From contig CAJNCJ010000008.1 of assembly GCA_905221235.1 (NCBI GenBank), positions 14,771-78,770 of the forward strand: DNA of 64,000 nt, in the 5' to 3' direction. The position numbers were made by a program, and so were the translations under genes. This document shows, in pieces, positions 46,236 through 54,810 of this stretch. Source of the stretch: a bacterium (lineage in GTDB: Bacteria; Bacillota; Bacilli; Lactobacillales; Streptococcaceae). The notes under the pieces are model-generated. The model was not told where the DNA came from. It searched no databases and was given only the letters and a program-made list of their open reading frames with translations. How positions within the stretch are numbered: position 1 is the stretch's first letter; each line of letters starts with the position of its first letter.

Positions 46236-46640
46236 ATGACGAAATCATTAATTTTGGTGAGTCATGGTCGTTTCTGTGAAGAGCTTAAAGGTAGCACTGA
46301 AATGATCATGGGTCCACAAGACAATATTCATGCAGTGGCTCTTCTTCCAGAAGATGGCCCAGAAGAATTTACTGCAAAATTTGAAGCTGCTATTGAAGGA
46401 GTGGATGATTTCCTAGTCTTTGCGGATCTTCTCGGTGGAACACCATGTAACGTGGTAAGCCGTTTGATTATGGAAGGTCGTGACATCGAACTTTACGCAG
46501 GGATGAATCTTCCAATGGTGATTGAATTTATCAATGCGAGCCTTACAGGCGCAGCTGCGAACTATAAGAACCGTGCTGCAGAAAGCATTGTGAAAGTTAA
46601 TGACCTATTAGCGGGCTTCGATGATGACGAAGATGAATAA
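46236..46640 (+). CDS. PTS mannose-family IIA component
   Basis: 134 residues. Opens TKSLILVSHGRFCEELKGSTEMI with the phosphorylated His10; FADLLGGTPCNVVSRLI is the family block. Accepts phosphate from HPr. Three bases after IID. Confidence 0.93.
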   Translation: MTKSLILVSHGRFCEELKGSTEMIMGPQDNIHAVALLPEDGPEEFTAKFEAAIEGVDDFLVFADLLGGTPCNVVSRLIMEGRDIELYAGMNLPMVIEFINASLTGAAANYKNRAAESIVKVNDLLAGFDDDEDE

Positions 46641-46641
46641 G

Positions 46642-46825
46642 ATGTGACAACGTGAAAATCAGAGGGAAAATAGGCGATAGGAGGATGGAGCGATGCTCCG
46701 ACGATAATCGGTCTTTTTCCCAAAGATTTTAGTTGGAACTCAATTCAATTCATGTGACAACGTGAAAATCGTTAGAGCATTTTATATAGAATATACATGG
46801 GAATGGGGCTTACTCCCGTTCCCAT
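46642..46825 (+). promoter_or_regulatory. Structured spacer between PTS and agaS with a 19-bp direct repeat
   Basis: ATGTGACAACGTGAAAATC occurs at 46642-46660 and 46752-46770. Between them are small hairpins (GGAGC/GCTCC). After them ATGGGAATGGG (46797-46807) pairs with CCCGTTCCCAT (46815-46825) but lacks a T run. It may set differential expression of agaS by processing or attenuation. Confidence 0.45.
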
Positions 46826-46849
46826 ATTTAATAGAAAAAGAGGAACTCA

Positions 46850-48016
46850 ATGCTACATTATACAAAAGAAGACTTGCTCGAATTGGGTGCAGAAATCACT
46901 ACACGTGAAATCTACCAACAGCCTGATGTATGGAAAGAAGCTTTTGAATCTTATCAAGCAAAACGTGAAGAAATTGTAGCCTTCCTACAAGGGATTGCTG
47001 ATAAACATGACTATATCAAGGTTATCTTGATAGGTGCTGGGACTTCTGCTTATGTGGGAGACACCTTGCTACCTTACTTTAAGGAAGTCTATGACGAACG
47101 CAAATGGAATTTCAATGCTATTGCGACAACAGATATCGTTGCCAATCCAGAAACTTATTTGAAAAAAGATGTGGCAACTGTCCTTGTGTCTTTTGCTCGT
47201 AGTGGGAACTCGCCTGAAAGTGTGGCGACTGTTGATTTGGCAAAAGCCTTGGTAGATGAGCTTTACCAAGTGACGATTACTTGTGCAGCAGATGGTAAAT
47301 TGGCTCTTCAAGCTCATGGAGATGACCGCAATCTCTTGCTCTTGCAACCAGCTGCTTCCAATGATGCTGGATTTGCCATGACTTCTAGCTTTACCTCTAT
47401 GATGCTAACAGCTCTCTTGGTCTTTGATCCTACAGAATTTGCTGTTAAAGCTGAACGTTTTGAAGTTGTATCTAGTCTTGCCCGTAAAATTCTAGACAAT
47501 GCAGAAGATGTCAAAGAACTTGTTGACCTAGACTTTAACCGTGTCATTTATCTAGGTGCTGGTCCTTTTTTCGGTCTTGCTCATGAAGCTCAGCTCAAGA
47601 TTTTGGAACTAACTGCTGGTCAAGTTGCGACTATGTATGAAAGCCCAGTCGGCTTCCGTCACGGTCCAAAATCACTGATCAACGAAGATACAGTTGTTTT
47701 GATCTTTGGTACAACGACAGACTATACTCGTAAGTACGACTTGGACTTGGTTCGTGAAGTTGCTAGTGACCAGATTGCTCGTCGTGTTGTACTTTTGAGT
47801 GATCAAGCCTTTGGTCTTGAAAATGTCAAAGAAGTGGCCCTTGGTTGTGGCAGTGTCTTGAATGATATTTATCGCGTCTTCCCTTACATCGTTTATGCCC
47901 AACTCTTTGCCCTATTAACTTCACTCAAGGTAGAAAATAAACCAGATACACCGTCTCCTACAGGTACAGTAAACCGTGTGGTACAGGGTGTTATCATCCA
48001 CGAATATCAAAAGTAA
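46850..48016 (+). CDS. agaS: AgaS-like sugar isomerase/deaminase (SIS domains)
   Basis: 388 residues with two SIS domains: IGAGTSAYVGDTLLPYF, VSFARSGNSPESVATVDLAK, then YLGAGPFFGLAHEAQLKILELTAGQVATMYESPVGFRHGPKSLI. AgaS is thought to isomerise/deaminate galactosamine-6-phosphate; the link to bgaC and the PTS fits use of Gal-beta-1,3-GalNAc or GlcNAc units. AAGAGG precedes the ATG. Confidence 0.9.
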   Translation: MLHYTKEDLLELGAEITTREIYQQPDVWKEAFESYQAKREEIVAFLQGIADKHDYIKVILIGAGTSAYVGDTLLPYFKEVYDERKWNFNAIATTDIVANPETYLKKDVATVLVSFARSGNSPESVATVDLAKALVDELYQVTITCAADGKLALQAHGDDRNLLLLQPAASNDAGFAMTSSFTSMMLTALLVFDPTEFAVKAERFEVVSSLARKILDNAEDVKELVDLDFNRVIYLGAGPFFGLAHEAQLKILELTAGQVATMYESPVGFRHGPKSLINEDTVVLIFGTTTDYTRKYDLDLVREVASDQIARRVVLLSDQAFGLENVKEVALGCGSVLNDIYRVFPYIVYAQLFALLTSLKVENKPDTPSPTGTVNRVVQGVIIHEYQK

Positions 48017-48213
48017 TACTCTTCGAAAATCTCTTCAAACCATGCTAGTGTCGCCTTGCCGTAGGTATATGATACTGACTCTGTCAGTTCTATCCACAAC
48101 CTCAAAACAGTGTTTTGAGCTAACTTCGTCAGTTCTATCTGCAACCTCAAAACAGTGCTTTGAGCAGCCTGCGGCTAGCTTCCTAGTTTGCTCTTTGATT
48201 TTCATTGAGTATA
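48015..48213. repeat. BOX element (A-B-B-C)
   Basis: Starts AATACTCTTCGAAAATCTC on the agaS stop codon, passes GTCGCCTTGCCGTAGG (boxA), two boxB-like units with GTCAGTTCTATC (near 48080 and 48130) and ends CTTTGATTTTCATTGAGTATA (boxC; 20 bases after its first). The typical pneumococcal intergenic repeat. The remaining 48214-48329 holds only the galM leader. Confidence 0.9.
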
Positions 48214-48329
48214 AGGCAATGTTTATGAATTCTTGACAAGAGGATTTGTGAATTATCAGATAAACCATAGATTGTCAGTCGGCTTTCTATGGTTTGTTTA
48301 CTTGAGAGAAATAGTAAAAGGAGAACAGA

Positions 48330-49367
48330 ATGAAAGCATACACAGAGCGTGTATTTGGAAATGTTGAGGGACAAGATGTCTTGGCCTATCAATTTGAAAC
48401 TGACGGCGGCTACCAGCTTGAAGTTATGACCTATGGTGCGACTATCTTGCGTTATGTCACGCCTGACAAGGCTGGAAATTTTGCCAACGTTATTTTGGGA
48501 TTTGATGATTTTGATAGCTATGTAGGCAATAGTCCTAAGCATGGAGCGAGCGTAGGTCCTGTGGCAGGGCGTATTGCAGGTGCGAGTTTTGAATTAAATG
48601 GTAAGACCTATGCCCTTGAAGTCAACAATGCTAGCAACTGTAACCATAGTGGTTCAACTGGTTGGGATTCCAGCTTGTTTGAACTAGTTGAAGTGAGCGA
48701 CCATGGCTTGACCCTCTATACAGAGCGTACAAATGGGACAGGAGGATTTCCTGGAAATCTCAAAATCTGGATCAGTTACCACTTAGAAGAAACTGGTGCT
48801 TATGAAATCAGCTACAAGGTGACGACCGATCAAGATACGCTGGTCAATCCAACCAACCACAGCTATTTCAACTTGTCTGGTGATTTCACGCAGACGATTG
48901 ACCGTCATGTCTTCCAACTAAACACAGAGGGCATTTACCCAATCGCTCCAGATGGTGTTCCTGCCAAAACTCCAGATGCCAATCGTGATGTGGTCAAACA
49001 TATCTACAATGGTGCCTTGTTGAAGGATATCTTTGCAGAAGAAGATGAGCAAATTCAGCTGGTATCTGGTTTGGACCATCCCTTTGCCCTTCCTGCAGGC
49101 CATGACAATGCTGGTTTCCTTTATGACCAAAACTCAGGTCGCTTCCTGCTTTTCAAGACAGAGGCCCCTTGTTTTGTAGTCTACACAGCAAACTTTGTGG
49201 ATGAGAGTGTACTTGTGGCTGGTCAGCCAATGATTCAGCACAATGGGATTGCCCTTGAAGCGCAAGCTTTACCAGATGCCATTCACAGTGACCTCAAAGA
49301 CCAAGTCATTCTCAAAGCCGGTCAAACCTTTACCAGTAAGACACGTTATGAGCTTGTTGTGAAATAA
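48330..49367 (+). CDS. galM: Aldose 1-epimerase
   Basis: 345 residues. Interconverts alpha and beta anomers of galactose or glucose. Blocks: YGATILRYVTPDKAGNFANVILGFD, GASVGPVAGRIAGASFELNGKTY, NPTNHSYFNLSG with the catalytic His, and Glu in IALEAQALPDAIH. AAAGGAG precedes the start. It supports galactose release by BgaC. Confidence 0.93.
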   Translation: MKAYTERVFGNVEGQDVLAYQFETDGGYQLEVMTYGATILRYVTPDKAGNFANVILGFDDFDSYVGNSPKHGASVGPVAGRIAGASFELNGKTYALEVNNASNCNHSGSTGWDSSLFELVEVSDHGLTLYTERTNGTGGFPGNLKIWISYHLEETGAYEISYKVTTDQDTLVNPTNHSYFNLSGDFTQTIDRHVFQLNTEGIYPIAPDGVPAKTPDANRDVVKHIYNGALLKDIFAEEDEQIQLVSGLDHPFALPAGHDNAGFLYDQNSGRFLLFKTEAPCFVVYTANFVDESVLVAGQPMIQHNGIALEAQALPDAIHSDLKDQVILKAGQTFTSKTRYELVVK

Positions 49368-49451
49368 AAGGATAGAAATTTCTACTTTTCGGAGGAAATA
49401 GCATTTGCCTCATGACATTGGTAGAAACGGGCAAAGAGTAGGGAAATATGA

Positions 49452-49457
49452 TATAAT
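49452..49457 (+). promoter_or_regulatory. Extended -10 promoter of the CAP choline-binding gene
   Basis: TGATATAAT at 49449-49457; no clear -35. Confidence 0.55.
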
Positions 49458-49505
49458 TTAATATTGAAAATACCTGTCCTATCTAAAGGATAAAAGGAGA
49501 AAAAG

Positions 49506-50702
49506 ATGAAGAAAATTGTATTTGCTAGTGCCTTGGCTTTGACCTTGGCAGGAGCAGTTTTGACAACTGATGTTTTTGCGAATGACAGACTGGTGGCAAC
49601 ACAATCTATTAATGGTAAAAATGAAAATGTATTGACCTCAGAGGTGCTAAAACCTTCTAGTGGCAACGTTTTGGTTGGAATCAAGGGAGAATTTTTAACT
49701 CCAAATAAACAATCTATTTTGGACGCGATTAATAAGATTCGTAAGGAAGCAGCTGATGAAGGTTTGGTAGATAAGTATGTCCCTATTAAATGGTCTACTG
49801 ATCTTGAGAAAACTGCTTTTGTACGCGCTACTGAGGTGTCAGTAACTCTGAAACCTGAGCGTCTTTCTACGAAAGAAATCTGGACTGCTTTTCCATCTAG
49901 TAATAGTATAAGAGGAGAAGCTTTAGATGTGAACTATGAAGGTTTTCTAAAAGCAATTGAAAACTGGCATGCTGAGAAGGCGAATTATGTAGCGAAAAAG
50001 AAGGGTGGAACATCTAAAGAATTTACAGGTTATTATGAGGTTTTGATCAATTCTAAATTTACCTATGTGGGTCTCGCAGCCTTTAAAAACGCAGCTAGCT
50101 CTCAGCAAGTAGCAACGATTTCTTTAGCTTTAGGTGATGATGCCTCTTCAGAAGAATTGGCTGGTGGCTATGGTTCTGCTATTCAATATACAGAAGTGAC
50201 TGCATCAAATCTTTCAACAGTTAAAAGTAAAGCTACGGTTGTAGAAAAACCACTGAAAGATTTTAGAACATCTACATCTAGTCAGTCTGGCTGGGTACAA
50301 TCTAATGGTAAATGGTATTTTTATGAGTCTGGTGATGTGAAGACAGGCTGGGTGAAAACGGGTGGCAAATGGTACTACTTGAATGATTTAGGTGTCATGC
50401 AGACTGGATTTGTAGAAGTTGATGGAACATGGTATTTCCTTGATAGTTCTGGCGCGATGTTTACAGGCTGGGGAACAGATGGTAGCAGATGGTTCTACTT
50501 TGATGGCTCAGGAGCTATGAAGACAGGCTGGTACAAGGAAAATGGTACTTGGTATTATCTTGATCAATCAGGTGTCATGAAGACAGGCTGGTTTAAAGTA
50601 GGCAAGTACTGGTACTATGCATATGGTTCAGGAGCTTTGGCAGTTAGCACAACAACACCAGATGGTTACCGTGTAAATGGTAATGGTGAATGGGTTAACT
50701 AG
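49506..50702 (+). CDS. Choline-binding protein with CAP/SCP-like domain (CbpI-like position)
   Basis: 398 residues: signal peptide (KKIVFASALALTLAGAVLTTDVFA), a middle domain (about 55-220) that looks like the CAP/SCP superfamily (ILDAINKIRKEAADEGL, FLKAIENWHAEKANYV, YVGLAAF), then about six C-terminal choline-binding repeats (SGWVQSNGKWYFYESGDVKTG style). It binds teichoic-acid choline. The position between galM and the VOC gene is where pneumococci carry cbpI. The CAP active-site residues are not clearly kept. Confidence 0.8.
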   Translation: MKKIVFASALALTLAGAVLTTDVFANDRLVATQSINGKNENVLTSEVLKPSSGNVLVGIKGEFLTPNKQSILDAINKIRKEAADEGLVDKYVPIKWSTDLEKTAFVRATEVSVTLKPERLSTKEIWTAFPSSNSIRGEALDVNYEGFLKAIENWHAEKANYVAKKKGGTSKEFTGYYEVLINSKFTYVGLAAFKNAASSQQVATISLALGDDASSEELAGGYGSAIQYTEVTASNLSTVKSKATVVEKPLKDFRTSTSSQSGWVQSNGKWYFYESGDVKTGWVKTGGKWYYLNDLGVMQTGFVEVDGTWYFLDSSGAMFTGWGTDGSRWFYFDGSGAMKTGWYKENGTWYYLDQSGVMKTGWFKVGKYWYYAYGSGALAVSTTTPDGYRVNGNGEWVN

Positions 50703-50762
50703 GCTGAAAATAGTAAGTTATAGGGAAAGTATTCATCTTACTTAACAAAAAGAATGAATGAT

Positions 50763-50798
50763 AAAAAAGAGGTTGATGGCGAACATTGACCTCTTTTT
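50763..50798 (+). terminator. Terminator after the choline-binding gene
   Basis: AAAAAGAGGTTGATG pairs with CATTGACCTCTTTTT (G-U pairs). Confidence 0.8.
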
Positions 50799-50827
50799 GT
50801 TAGAATAGAGGATTCAAGTTGTCTGAC

Positions 50828-50855
50828 TTGACTTTCTTGATGGGAATGATATAAT
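50828..50855 (+). promoter_or_regulatory. Promoter of the VOC dioxygenase gene
   Basis: TTGACT (50828-50833), 16 bases, TATAAT (50850-50855) with extended TG. Confidence 0.75.
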
Positions 50856-50896
50856 AGTTGTAACAAAAAATATTACAACAAAAAAGAGGACTATTT

Positions 50897-51751
50897 ATGA
50901 CCTATGAATACAAGAGCCACATTTATTTGGCAGAGGCAGTTTTAAATGTAAAGGATTTGGCAAGCCAAACAGCCTTTTATCAGCAAATCATTGGTTTAGA
51001 AATCTTATCTCAAACTGAGACAGAGTCCATTCTAGGACTGGGTGGAAAAGCCTTGGTACAGCTGATTCAAGCTCAAGAGAGTGGAGAAGTAAGGGAACAT
51101 TATGGCCTTTACCATCTGGCTATTCTCTTGCCGACACGCAAGGCATTGGCTGATGTATTGAAACACCTGACAGATTTACAGATTCCTCTTGTTGGCGGTG
51201 CAGATCACGGTTACAGTGAGGCCCTTTACTTGGAAGATTTGGAGGGGAATGGCATCGAGCTCTATCGAGATAAGCCAGTTTCCACATGGGATATTCGAGA
51301 AGATGGACGCATTATTGGGGTGACAGAGGCCCTTGCGGCGCAGGATATCTATGAGTTGGGGGAAAGAGTAGAGCCCTTTATCCTAGCAGAAGGTACGAGA
51401 ATGGGGCATATCCATCTTTCCGTTAAGGATAGTCGAAAGTCCAGCCAGTTTTATCAAAAGGTGTTAGGACTAGAGGATAAATTCAGTTTGCCGAGCGCTA
51501 GTTGGATTGCAGCTGGGGATTACCATCATCATTTGGCAGTCAACGAATGGGGAGGAAAAGGCCTAGCTCCGCGTAAGCAAGGCTTGCCAGGCTTAGCCTA
51601 TTATGTTATTGAAGTCGCACATAAAGAAGAACTGTTAGCGATTGCCCAACGAGCACAAGAAGTTGATGCACCAGTTAAGTGGCTGACATCGAGCCAGTTG
51701 GAAATCACAGACCCAGACGGAATTGTGACTCGTATTCGTGTAGCAAGGTAA
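50897..51751 (+). CDS. VOC-family (glyoxalase / catechol-2,3-dioxygenase-like) protein
   Basis: 284 residues with two VOC modules: HIYLAEAVLNVKDLASQTAFYQQIIGL at the start and MGHIHLSVKDSRKSSQFYQKVLGLE at about 170, with metal-ligand-like His and Glu (LYHLAILLP, GNGIELYRD, DYHHHLAVNEW). CatE-like enzymes are metal-dependent dioxygenases; the true substrate is unknown. Confidence 0.85.
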   Translation: MTYEYKSHIYLAEAVLNVKDLASQTAFYQQIIGLEILSQTETESILGLGGKALVQLIQAQESGEVREHYGLYHLAILLPTRKALADVLKHLTDLQIPLVGGADHGYSEALYLEDLEGNGIELYRDKPVSTWDIREDGRIIGVTEALAAQDIYELGERVEPFILAEGTRMGHIHLSVKDSRKSSQFYQKVLGLEDKFSLPSASWIAAGDYHHHLAVNEWGGKGLAPRKQGLPGLAYYVIEVAHKEELLAIAQRAQEVDAPVKWLTSSQLEITDPDGIVTRIRVAR

Positions 51752-51900
51752 ACTTAGGAATTTCTATCAAGTTATCAGCAAGGCTAGTTTACCTTTTGAA
51801 AAGTCTGTGGTAACAGAACTGCGTGAGCTGGATGGGCGATAATTTTGACAAAGAAGCTGATTAGAGATATAATGAAGAAAAATTGAGCAAGGAAAAAGAA

Positions 51901-52158
51901 ATGACAAACTCAAAGTATATTACTCGTTTGAAACGTTCAGAGGGCCAGTTGCGTGGGATTCAAAAGATGATTGAAGAGGATCGTGACTGTGCTGATATTG
52001 TGACGCAACTGACAGCCGTGAAATCTAGTGTGGAGCGCGTGATTGAGATGATAATTACCGAAAACCTTACTGAATGCATCAACCAGCCGCTAGATGATCC
52101 TGAAGCTCAAAAGGAACGCCTAGAAAAGGCTATCCGATACTTGATTAAAAGGAAATAA
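51901..52158 (+). CDS. cstR: CsoR-family persulfide sensor (CstR-like)
   Basis: 85 residues, all-helical CsoR/FrmR/CstR family. Cys30 (DRDCADIVTQL) and Cys59 (NLTECIN) match the two CstR cysteines, while the copper-ligand His of CsoR (four residues before the second Cys) is Asn55. This favours persulfide rather than copper sensing. The rhodanese/CoA-disulfide reductase operon across the gap carries a fitting palindrome. A TTG at 51883 is an alternative start; the ATG at 51901 has AAGGA upstream. Confidence 0.8.
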   Translation: MTNSKYITRLKRSEGQLRGIQKMIEEDRDCADIVTQLTAVKSSVERVIEMIITENLTECINQPLDDPEAQKERLEKAIRYLIKRK

Positions 52159-52254
52159 ATTAATGTTTTGAGACGATATTTGCAAAGGTCTATCTACTAT
52201 TAGATTAGTTTAATGTGAATCAAGAGAGGCTGGAAAAAGTCTTTAAAATAAAAG

Positions 52255-52298
52255 AACGCATACTATCAGGTGTTGAAACCTTGATAGTATGCGTTTTA
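52255..52298. terminator. Bidirectional terminator between cstR and the rhodanese operon
   Basis: AACGCATACTATCAGG (52255-52270) pairs with CCTTGATAGTATGCGTT (52279-52295), one bulge, T/A-rich flanks on both sides. Confidence 0.85.
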
Positions 52299-52357
52299 TT
52301 GTGGGGGAATTTACTTCACTTTCTCTTGAAATTGAGTTTTTGCCCAGCTCCTTTTGA

Positions 52358-52654
52358 TTATTCTACTTGACCTGGCCAAGCATTCATGCCACCTTCTATA
52401 TTGGTAACGGAGAGGCCTTGGGAGCTGAGAAATTGGCAGGCAGAGGCAGAACGCACTCCACCTTGACAGATGACATGGTATTCATGGTCAGGTTTGAGTT
52501 CTTTGTATCCTTGTTCCAAGGTACTTAACGGAAGATTTTTGGCACCTGGTGCATGTCCTGCTTGGAATTCATGTGTTTCACGGACATCGATAAGCTCTAA
52601 ATTTTCATTTTGATATTTTTCATAAAAGTCAGCCATACTGATACTAGTTTCCAT
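52358..52654 (-). CDS. Rhodanese-domain protein
   Basis: 98 residues, single rhodanese domain: LIDVRETHEFQAGHAPGAKNLPLS and active Cys in VICQGGVRSASACQFL. Moves sulfane sulfur. Its start overlaps the end of the CoA-disulfide reductase gene by 11 bases. Confidence 0.88.
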   Translation of the reverse strand: METSISMADFYEKYQNENLELIDVRETHEFQAGHAPGAKNLPLSTLEQGYKELKPDHEYHVICQGGVRSASACQFLSSQGLSVTNIEGGMNAWPGQVE

Positions 52655-54299
52655 ATTCTACTCCTTCTGGCTTAGCCATTTTGTATAGTGAATAAGCGCC
52701 GTCAAGGTTTTGGACGGTAAATCCTGCTTGTTTGAGGATACGCTCTGCGATATAGCTGCGCAAACCACTGTGGCAGCTAACTATGTAGGCTTGGTTCTTG
52801 TCCAGTTCGTCCAAGCGTTCCCGTAGTTCGTTTAGGGGGATGTGTATAGTGTCTACCTTAAGTCGACCACTTTGAAGTTCGCCACTTGTCCGCACATCTA
52901 GGAATTTCTTACCCTTAGCCAGTTCGTCTTCGAGCTGGTACCATTGAACATTGTCGCTCAGGCCTTCGATAAGGTTCAAGGCTGCGTAGCCCAGCATATT
53001 GACGGGATCCTTGGCAGAGCCAAATGGTGGCGCATAGGTGAACTCCAATTCTGGTAAGTCAAGGACGGTGAGATTTCCCTTGATAGCAGTTGCTAGGATA
53101 TCGATTCGCTTGTCAACACCTTTCTTCCCAACTCCTTGGGCACCATAGATTTTTCCAGTGGTCGGGTCAAAGAGGAGCTTCAAGGTCATATCAGTAGCGC
53201 CTGGATAATAACCAGCGTGGTCTTTCCCACTGACATGAAGGGCCTTGTAAGGAAGTTGATTCATGCTAAGGATACGCTCGTTGAGACCAGTCGAAGCAGC
53301 TGTCATATCAAAGGCACGAACGATAGCAGTGCCGATACTGCCCTTGTTTGTACGTTCTAGTCCTGCGATGACGTCTGCCACTTGGCGTCCCTGACGATTG
53401 GCAGGAGAAGCGAGAGAGATGAGAGCGTCTTGGCCCGTAATCTCTTGCTTGACGACGATGGCATCCCCAACTGCAAAAATATCTTTTTGACTGGTTTCGT
53501 AATGTTCATCTACAAGAATCCCACCTCTAAGTCCCAGTTCAATCCCCGCAGTTTTGGCTAGTCCGTTTTCAGGTTCAACACCGACAGAAAGGATGGTGAG
53601 GTCAGAGGTGATCTTTTGACCGTTTTCGAGAACGATGACTTTTCCTTGGTCTTCAAATCGAGTCGCAGACTGAGAAGTGATAACGCGAACGCCGTTTTTA
53701 ACCAATTCTGCTTGGACAAAGGCTGCCATTTCTTGATCTAATGATGGTAAGACATGGGGTGCTTTCTCAACAATAGTAACTTGCAGGCCGCGTTTCGCCA
53801 GATTTTCAGCCATTTCAAGCCCGATAAAGCCTACACCGATAACGACAGCTTCTTTTGGATAATTGTCCAAGGCTGCCATAATTTCATCGAGATCGGGAAC
53901 ATTGCGGAGCGTGTAGGCATTCTTAGCTTCTGCCAAACCCTCAATGGCAGGAACAAATGGTTTAGCTCCTGGGGAGAGGATCAACTTGTTGTAGCTTTCT
54001 GTGAATTCCTGCCCATCATGTCGTACCGTCACAGTGTGTTCTTCTGGCGAAATCTGGATGACCTCGTGAAATGGTCGCACATCGAGATTAAAGCGTGCCT
54101 TGAGACTTTCAGGAGTTTGGACCAATAAACTATCACGGTTTGCAATTTCTCCTGAAACATAGTAAGGAAGCCCGCAGTTTGCAAAGGAAACAAAGGGATC
54201 TTTCTCAAAAATAGTGATTTCAGCGTCTTCCATGAGACGTCTGAGACGGGTTGCTGCTGACATTCCGCCTGCAACTCCCCCGACAATGATAATTTTCAT
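52644..54299 (-). CDS. CoA-disulfide/persulfide reductase with C-terminal rhodanese
   Basis: 551 residues. FAD/NAD(P)H domains: IIVGGVAGGMSAATRLRRL, redox Cys in FVSFANCGLPYYVSGE, VVIGVGFIGLEMAENLAKRG, DIFAVGDAIVV; C-terminal rhodanese (KKFLDVRTSGELQSGRLK, Cys in VSCHSGLRSYIAERIL). This fusion is the CoA-disulfide reductase / CoA-persulfide reductase type that clears reactive sulfur in enterococci and streptococci. Middle gene of the three-gene minus-strand operon. Confidence 0.9.
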   Translation of the reverse strand: MKIIIVGGVAGGMSAATRLRRLMEDAEITIFEKDPFVSFANCGLPYYVSGEIANRDSLLVQTPESLKARFNLDVRPFHEVIQISPEEHTVTVRHDGQEFTESYNKLILSPGAKPFVPAIEGLAEAKNAYTLRNVPDLDEIMAALDNYPKEAVVIGVGFIGLEMAENLAKRGLQVTIVEKAPHVLPSLDQEMAAFVQAELVKNGVRVITSQSATRFEDQGKVIVLENGQKITSDLTILSVGVEPENGLAKTAGIELGLRGGILVDEHYETSQKDIFAVGDAIVVKQEITGQDALISLASPANRQGRQVADVIAGLERTNKGSIGTAIVRAFDMTAASTGLNERILSMNQLPYKALHVSGKDHAGYYPGATDMTLKLLFDPTTGKIYGAQGVGKKGVDKRIDILATAIKGNLTVLDLPELEFTYAPPFGSAKDPVNMLGYAALNLIEGLSDNVQWYQLEDELAKGKKFLDVRTSGELQSGRLKVDTIHIPLNELRERLDELDKNQAYIVSCHSGLRSYIAERILKQAGFTVQNLDGAYSLYKMAKPEGVEYGN

Positions 54300-54319
54300 T
54301 GATTTTCTCCTTTATGCTT

Positions 54320-54625
54320 CTAGATGACTTTTCCTGTCCAAGAGCTCATACCGCCTCGGACATTGATGACATCGTAGCCTTTTTTCTTTAGCTTTTTAGC
54401 AGCCATCTTACTACGCACACCAGAATGACAAATGACATAAAGTGTTTCTTTTGTTGTTGGTGTGTAGGAACCAATTTCGGTCAGAGGAACATTCTTGGCA
54501 TTTTTGATATGACCTCTACGAAATTCCATTGGCGTCCGAACATCTAGTAGCTGAATTGGTTCCTTGAGTTTAGCTTCTAACTCGCTGGTAGAAATACTGT
54601 CAATTTTTGTAAATAAGTGAAACAT
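54320..54625 (-). CDS. Rhodanese-domain protein (first gene of the operon)
   Basis: 101 residues: LLDVRTPMEFRRGHIKNAKNVPLTEI and active Cys in VICHSGVRSKMAAKKLKKKG. Start at 54625 (MFHLFTKID) with GGAGG five bases upstream; the frame opens four codons earlier at a TTG. The operator lies just upstream. Confidence 0.87.
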   Translation of the reverse strand: MFHLFTKIDSISTSELEAKLKEPIQLLDVRTPMEFRRGHIKNAKNVPLTEIGSYTPTTKETLYVICHSGVRSKMAAKKLKKKGYDVINVRGGMSSWTGKVI

Positions 54626-54636
54626 AGGCACCTCCA

Positions 54637-54659
54637 AATATACCCTTATGGGGTATATT
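54637..54659 (-). promoter_or_regulatory. CstR/CsoR-type operator
   Basis: Perfect inverted repeat AATATACCC-TTATG-GGGTATATT. The ATACCC/GGGTAT half-sites are typical of CsoR/CstR family operators. It lies between promoter and ribosome site of the rhodanese operon. No copy is seen before cstR itself. Confidence 0.8.
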
Positions 54660-54810
54660 AAACCATGAAGTCAAGCTTTTGTCAAGCAAGTTGTTTTGAC
54701 TTGGTGGAGATTGGTTGCGATTGTATTGTTTTTCTCCTCAGTTCATCAGCTTCCTTCTTGACACTCGGTCAGCTTTTGATACAATAGTACAAAATTAAAG
54801 GAGGTGGGTT

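Noticed and set aside
51752..51842. Frame ending SKASLPFEKSVVTELRELDG before cstR as a gene remnant
   Set aside because: It is readable for only about 27 codons, runs out of another frame of the VOC gene, and shows no known motif.
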